NCBI GenBank assembly: GCA_964648215.1
Contig: CAZYMF010000055.1
Span: 1-24,788 of the forward strand
Direction: 5' to 3'
DNA: 24,788 bases
Origin: CAZYMF01 sp964648215
GTDB lineage: Bacteria > Desulfobacterota > Binatia > HRBIN30 > JACQVA1
The translations under genes and the position numbers were made by a program. Below, piece after piece: positions 22,147-24,788 of the stretch. A model generated the notes under the pieces. The model was given only the letters and a program-made list of their open reading frames with translations, ran no database searches and was not told the origin of the DNA. Position 1 is the first letter of the stretch; every line of letters begins with the position of its first letter.

Positions 22147-23379
22147 TCAGAACGTCTGGCCGAAGGAGAGGTAGACGAGCCCCTTCTCCTCCTTGCTGAA
22201 GCCGGCGTCGATGCGCGCCACCAGCGCGTGGGAGAGGGCGATGCGCAGGCCGGGGCCGTAGCTGTACCGGAAGTCGGCGAAGACGCGACCGACGATGTCC
22301 TGGTTGAGGTGGAACTCGTCGTTGATGTCGTTGTTGTCGAGGAAGACGCGCCCGGTGTCGCCGAATACGACGCCGTCGATGCGGACGTGCCACAGGTCGC
22401 GGAAGTCGAACTCGACCAGGCGCGAGCGCAGCTCCAGGTTCAGCAGCACGCGCGCCTTGCCGACGAAGCGGTGGGGGTAGAATCCGCGCAGCGTGTCGGG
22501 GCCGCCGAGCTCGCACAGCTCCCAGAACGGTATCTCGTGCGTCGGGCCCTCGATGTACTCGCCGTTCACGCGCAGGCCGACGATCTGGCGCGCGTGGTTG
22601 AACGAGCGCAGGTAGCCGGCGTCGAAGAAGAAGCGGCTGAACTCGAAGTCGCTGAACAATGCCTTGTCGGTGTGCAGCGCTTTCAGCAGCACCCGCCAGC
22701 CGTGGGTCGGCCGCACGATGTTGTCGCGCGTGTTCCAGACCAGGGACAAGGCGATCGGATTGACGACGCCGCCGTCGACGCCCGGGAGATCGGGGAAGGC
22801 TACCGGGGTGAAGGGCAGGTCGCCCTTGCGTTCGCCGTGGCGAATGTCGACTTGGCGTATGCCGATCTCGAGATTGAGGGACAGGCGCGGAAACGGGCGC
22901 CAGCCCACGGCCAGCTCGCCCTGGAGGTTCTGGAACAGGTGCGTCGACACGGGCCCGTCGACGTCGCTGTTGCCGAGACCGAAGAACTCCCGTTGCGGGT
23001 CGAAATCATAGCCGGCGCGCAGCAGCAGGAGCAGGCGGTTGTTCAGCAGGTGCGGCGAGCCGACGGAGAGGTTGATCGACTGCTGCCCGTTGAGCGCGTA
23101 GGTCCCCTCGAGGTCGATCGTGGTGCCGGAGTCGAACAGGTCGCGGTCGACGAACTTGGCGCCGGCCAGAACGCTGGTGTCGGGAGCATAGCCGAACTCG
23201 GGCAGCAGGGCCCAGCGTCGCTCCTTCATGCCGCTGGCGGAAACGTTGGGGAAGCGGGCCGGCAGCAGGTCGGCGATCGTCTCCTCGGCCCCCAGCCGTT
23301 CGAGGGCGGCGGCCGGCGTGGCAACCGCCAGCAACAGCGCCGTCCCCAGGATCGACCACCAGCGCCGCCGTCGTGACAC
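22147..23379 (-). CDS. POTRA-less Omp85/BamA-type outer-membrane barrel protein
   Basis: 410 residues. A signal peptide (1-25, RRRRWWSILGTALLLAVATPAAA) precedes a short periplasmic stretch of about 35 residues and then a beta-barrel up to the terminal FGQTF, with the C-terminal Phe expected for Bam-assembled proteins. Omp85 signatures are present: LRGF (297-300) of the barrel-inserting loop and FGDTGRVF around Asp341. There is no room for POTRA domains, which BamA and TamA carry, so this belongs to the short Omp85 type (bacterial surface antigen domain). Start GTG 23379 lies 2 bp after the TauE stop, so translation is probably coupled. Export of a protein or lipid, or a porin-like role, is possible; the sequence does not decide. 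Confidence 0.88.
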   Translation of the reverse strand: MSRRRRWWSILGTALLLAVATPAAALERLGAEETIADLLPARFPNVSASGMKERRWALLPEFGYAPDTSVLAGAKFVDRDLFDSGTTIDLEGTYALNGQQSINLSVGSPHLLNNRLLLLLRAGYDFDPQREFFGLGNSDVDGPVSTHLFQNLQGELAVGWRPFPRLSLNLEIGIRQVDIRHGERKGDLPFTPVAFPDLPGVDGGVVNPIALSLVWNTRDNIVRPTHGWRVLLKALHTDKALFSDFEFSRFFFDAGYLRSFNHARQIVGLRVNGEYIEGPTHEIPFWELCELGGPDTLRGFYPHRFVGKARVLLNLELRSRLVEFDFRDLWHVRIDGVVFGDTGRVFLDNNDINDEFHLNQDIVGRVFADFRYSYGPGLRIALSHALVARIDAGFSKEEKGLVYLSFGQTF

Positions 23380-23381
23380 GG

Positions 23382-24125
23382 TCAGTACAGTCCAACCATC
23401 CGCCCCGCCAAGGCGAGCACGGACAGCGCCAGGACCGGGCGGATGACTCTCTCGCCGCCGCGCACCGCGAAGCGGGCGCCGAGCGCCCCGCCGGCGGCAA
23501 AGCCGACGCCGAGCAGCAGCGCCGGAAGCCACACCACCTGACCCTCGAGGAGGAACACCGGCAACGCCGTCAGCGTCAGCACCGCGTTGATGACGACCTT
23601 GATGCTGTTGGCGTGCACCAGACCGTAGCCGCCGTAGGAGAGGGCGAAGAGCAGGGCGATGCCGACCCCGGCCTGGAAGGCGCCGCCGTAGAGCCCGATG
23701 CCGAGGAAGACCAGGAACGAAATCCGCGCCGACCAGCGCGGTCCGGTCTGCCCGGCGGCCGGCACCGACGGCCGCCACAGGATGGGGATCAGCAGCAGCA
23801 CCATGACCACGCCGAAGGCGCGCTCGAAGGTCTTGTCCGCCACGTGAGAAATGATGAAGGCGCCGGCGAGCGAGCCGAGGGCGATGGGGATCAGCACCGT
23901 CAGGGACTCGCGGAATCCCGACACGCCTTCGGCACGAAAGCGCCAGGCGGCCACGGCGTTCTGGATCAGGACGCCGACACGGTTGGTGCCGTTGGCGAAG
24001 TTGCCCGGCAAGCCGACCAGGACCAGCAGCGGCACGGTGAGCAGCGAGCCGGCGCCGGCGAGTGTGTTGACGATGCCCGCGGCCAGCCCCCCCGCCACCA
24101 GCATCGTCGCGTGCACGGGCGTCAT
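23382..24125 (-). CDS. TauE/SafE family permease (sulfite/organosulfonate exporter-like)
   Basis: 247 residues, about eight membrane helices. The N-terminal half has the family pattern NTLAGAGSLLTVPLL...GLPGNFANGTNRVGVLIQN, and the second half has the related GGAFQAGVGIALLFAL and HANSIKVVINAVLT. TauE/SafE proteins move sulfite, sulfonates or other small anions across the inner membrane. The start at ATG 24125 has no clear ribosome-binding site; it is 51 bp after the HIT gene. The 2-bp spacing to the downstream Omp85 gene suggests one transcript. Confidence 0.9.
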   Translation of the reverse strand: MTPVHATMLVAGGLAAGIVNTLAGAGSLLTVPLLVLVGLPGNFANGTNRVGVLIQNAVAAWRFRAEGVSGFRESLTVLIPIALGSLAGAFIISHVADKTFERAFGVVMVLLLIPILWRPSVPAAGQTGPRWSARISFLVFLGIGLYGGAFQAGVGIALLFALSYGGYGLVHANSIKVVINAVLTLTALPVFLLEGQVVWLPALLLGVGFAAGGALGARFAVRGGERVIRPVLALSVLALAGRMVGLY

Positions 24126-24176
24126 CGGCGGTGCGAGAGAGACGGTTTGCGCAGGCGCCGGCCCGGGGAGGGCCGT

Positions 24177-24599
24177 TCACTCACTGACCTGCGCATGGCC
24201 CAGGGCGCGCAACGAGGCGCGGATCGTCTGCGCGGCTCGTTCGAGATCTTCGGGCTTGGCGTTCAAATCCTGGTTGGAGAAGTCGAGATCGTGGACGGTG
24301 TGAATGGGGACGAGGTGGATGTGGACGTGCGGCACCTCGAGGCCGGCGATCATGAAACCGACCCGCGCCGGCTGAAAGCCGTGCTGCAGCGCCCGGCCCA
24401 CGGCATGCGCCACCGTCATGAGATGCGCAGTCAGGTCGGCATCGAGATCGATCCAGTGGTCGACCTCCTGGAGCGGAACCACCAGCGTGTGTCCCGGCCG
24501 CAACGGGTGAATCGACAGAAAGGCCACACACCGGGCATCGCGCCAGACGAAACGGCCGGGCAGCTCGCCGTTGATGATTCGCGTGAAGATTGTCGCCAT
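24177..24599 (-). CDS. HIT family nucleotide hydrolase/transferase
   Basis: 140 residues. It has the histidine triad HVHIHLVP at 91-98, with His93 as the expected nucleophile. Conserved upstream elements are IFTRIINGELP, FLSIHPLRPGHTLVVP and MTVAHAVGRAL. It resembles the Hint/FHIT-like branch that cleaves AMP-lysine, Ap4A or similar nucleotides in the cytosol. The start ATG 24599 has no Shine-Dalgarno, but a TATAGC box lies 7 nt before it. It is the first gene of a HIT-TauE-Omp85 run and is divergent from the amidohydrolase gene. Confidence 0.92.
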   Translation of the reverse strand: MATIFTRIINGELPGRFVWRDARCVAFLSIHPLRPGHTLVVPLQEVDHWIDLDADLTAHLMTVAHAVGRALQHGFQPARVGFMIAGLEVPHVHIHLVPIHTVHDLDFSNQDLNAKPEDLERAAQTIRASLRALGHAQVSE

Positions 24600-24606
24600 C
24601 GCATCC

Positions 24607-24636
24607 GCTATAGCAACGGACGCGAGGCTTCCGCAA
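24607..24636 (-). promoter_or_regulatory. Predicted leaderless promoter of the HIT gene
   Basis: Minus strand: TTGCGG (24631-24636), an 18-bp spacer, then TATAGC (24607-24612), which ends 7 nt before ATG 24599. There is no purine-rich site between box and start. Confidence 0.5.
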
Positions 24637-24718
24637 TCAGGGTGGCGGCGATTGCCGTGTCTTGCCCGCGTCGCGTCTCCAGGACTAGTGTCTCCCTCGT
24701 TGTCTTGGGCTGCTGGGG

Positions 24719-24745
24719 TAGAATCGAGATCATCGAGGACAGGAG
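24719..24745 (+). promoter_or_regulatory. Possible -10 and ribosome binding site of the right-end gene
   Basis: TAGAAT (24719-24724) is a 5/6 match to the -10 consensus, but the -35 is poor. AGGAG (24741-24745) lies 6 nt before ATG 24752, a normal spacing, so this gene has a conventional short leader. The 152-bp gap 24600-24751 is thus a divergent promoter region. Confidence 0.45.
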
Positions 24746-24751
24746 AAACCG

Positions 24752-24788
24752 ATGCCGTATGCCGAAGGGCGCGTCTACCACGACGCCG
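24752..24788 (+). CDS. Amidohydrolase family protein, N-terminal fragment
   Basis: Only 12 codons are inside the window (MPYAEGRVYHDA) before the right edge. A good ribosome-binding site supports the ATG. The opening resembles the MPYA-G-R-Y-DADSH start of a subgroup of metal-dependent amidohydrolases (PF04909), where the Asp-Ala-Asp-Ser-His follows directly. This is family recall from a very short stretch, so the product name is tentative. Confidence 0.5.
   Translation, partial: MPYAEGRVYHDA

Overview
The window is about 24.8 kb of G+C-rich DNA (roughly two thirds G+C by eye) from a Gram-negative bacterium. A TonB-dependent receptor, an Omp85-type beta-barrel and a lipoprotein all imply an outer membrane. 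No rRNA, tRNA or phylogenetic marker is present, so I do not name a lineage; an uncultured soil or groundwater proteobacterium-like organism would fit. A run of exactly 100 N (8031-8130) marks a scaffold join, so this is a draft assembly or MAG. I see no phage, IS element, CRISPR array or RNA gene.

Layout, left to right. (1) 1-393: no convincing gene. (2) 394-5408 (+): a translationally coupled DUF2339/DUF3999 pair, a very large polytopic membrane protein and a periplasmic partner, of unknown function. (3) 5439-8003 (-): a GH78 alpha-L-rhamnosidase with intact catalytic acids. (4) N gap. (5) 8146-9819 (+): a CstA-family transporter. (6) 9890-10450 (+): an orphan lipoprotein in a repeat-bearing, less G+C-rich patch. 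(7) 10643-14819 (-): an MFS transporter, DUF190 protein, CrcB/FluC fluoride channel and TonB-dependent receptor. (8) 15025-19840 (-): an operon of Ca2+/cation exchanger, P2A-type Ca2+ ATPase, CBS-pair protein and Hsp20. (9) 20008-22137 (+): a soluble PAS-GAF-GAF histidine kinase, divergent from that operon. (10) 22147-24599 (-): HIT protein, TauE/SafE permease and POTRA-less Omp85 barrel. (11) 24752 to the end (+): the first codons of a probable amidohydrolase.

The most interesting block is 15025-22137. A P-type Ca2+ ATPase, a two-CBS protein and an alpha-crystallin chaperone are the same three protein types as CtpF, Hrp1 and HspX in the mycobacterial DosR dormancy regulon. Here they sit in one tightly packed operon headed by a CaCA exchanger and face a GAF-containing cytosolic kinase. 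The shared 167-bp gap holds a perfect inverted repeat over the operon's predicted -35 box. I infer, but cannot prove, a calcium/redox or hypoxia stress module.

A second pattern is that four transcription-unit heads (rhamnosidase, exchanger, kinase, HIT) have a -10-like hexamer 6-7 nt before the ATG and no Shine-Dalgarno, as expected for leaderless mRNAs. Several operon-internal genes (ATPase, CBS, Hsp20) have good Shine-Dalgarno sequences.
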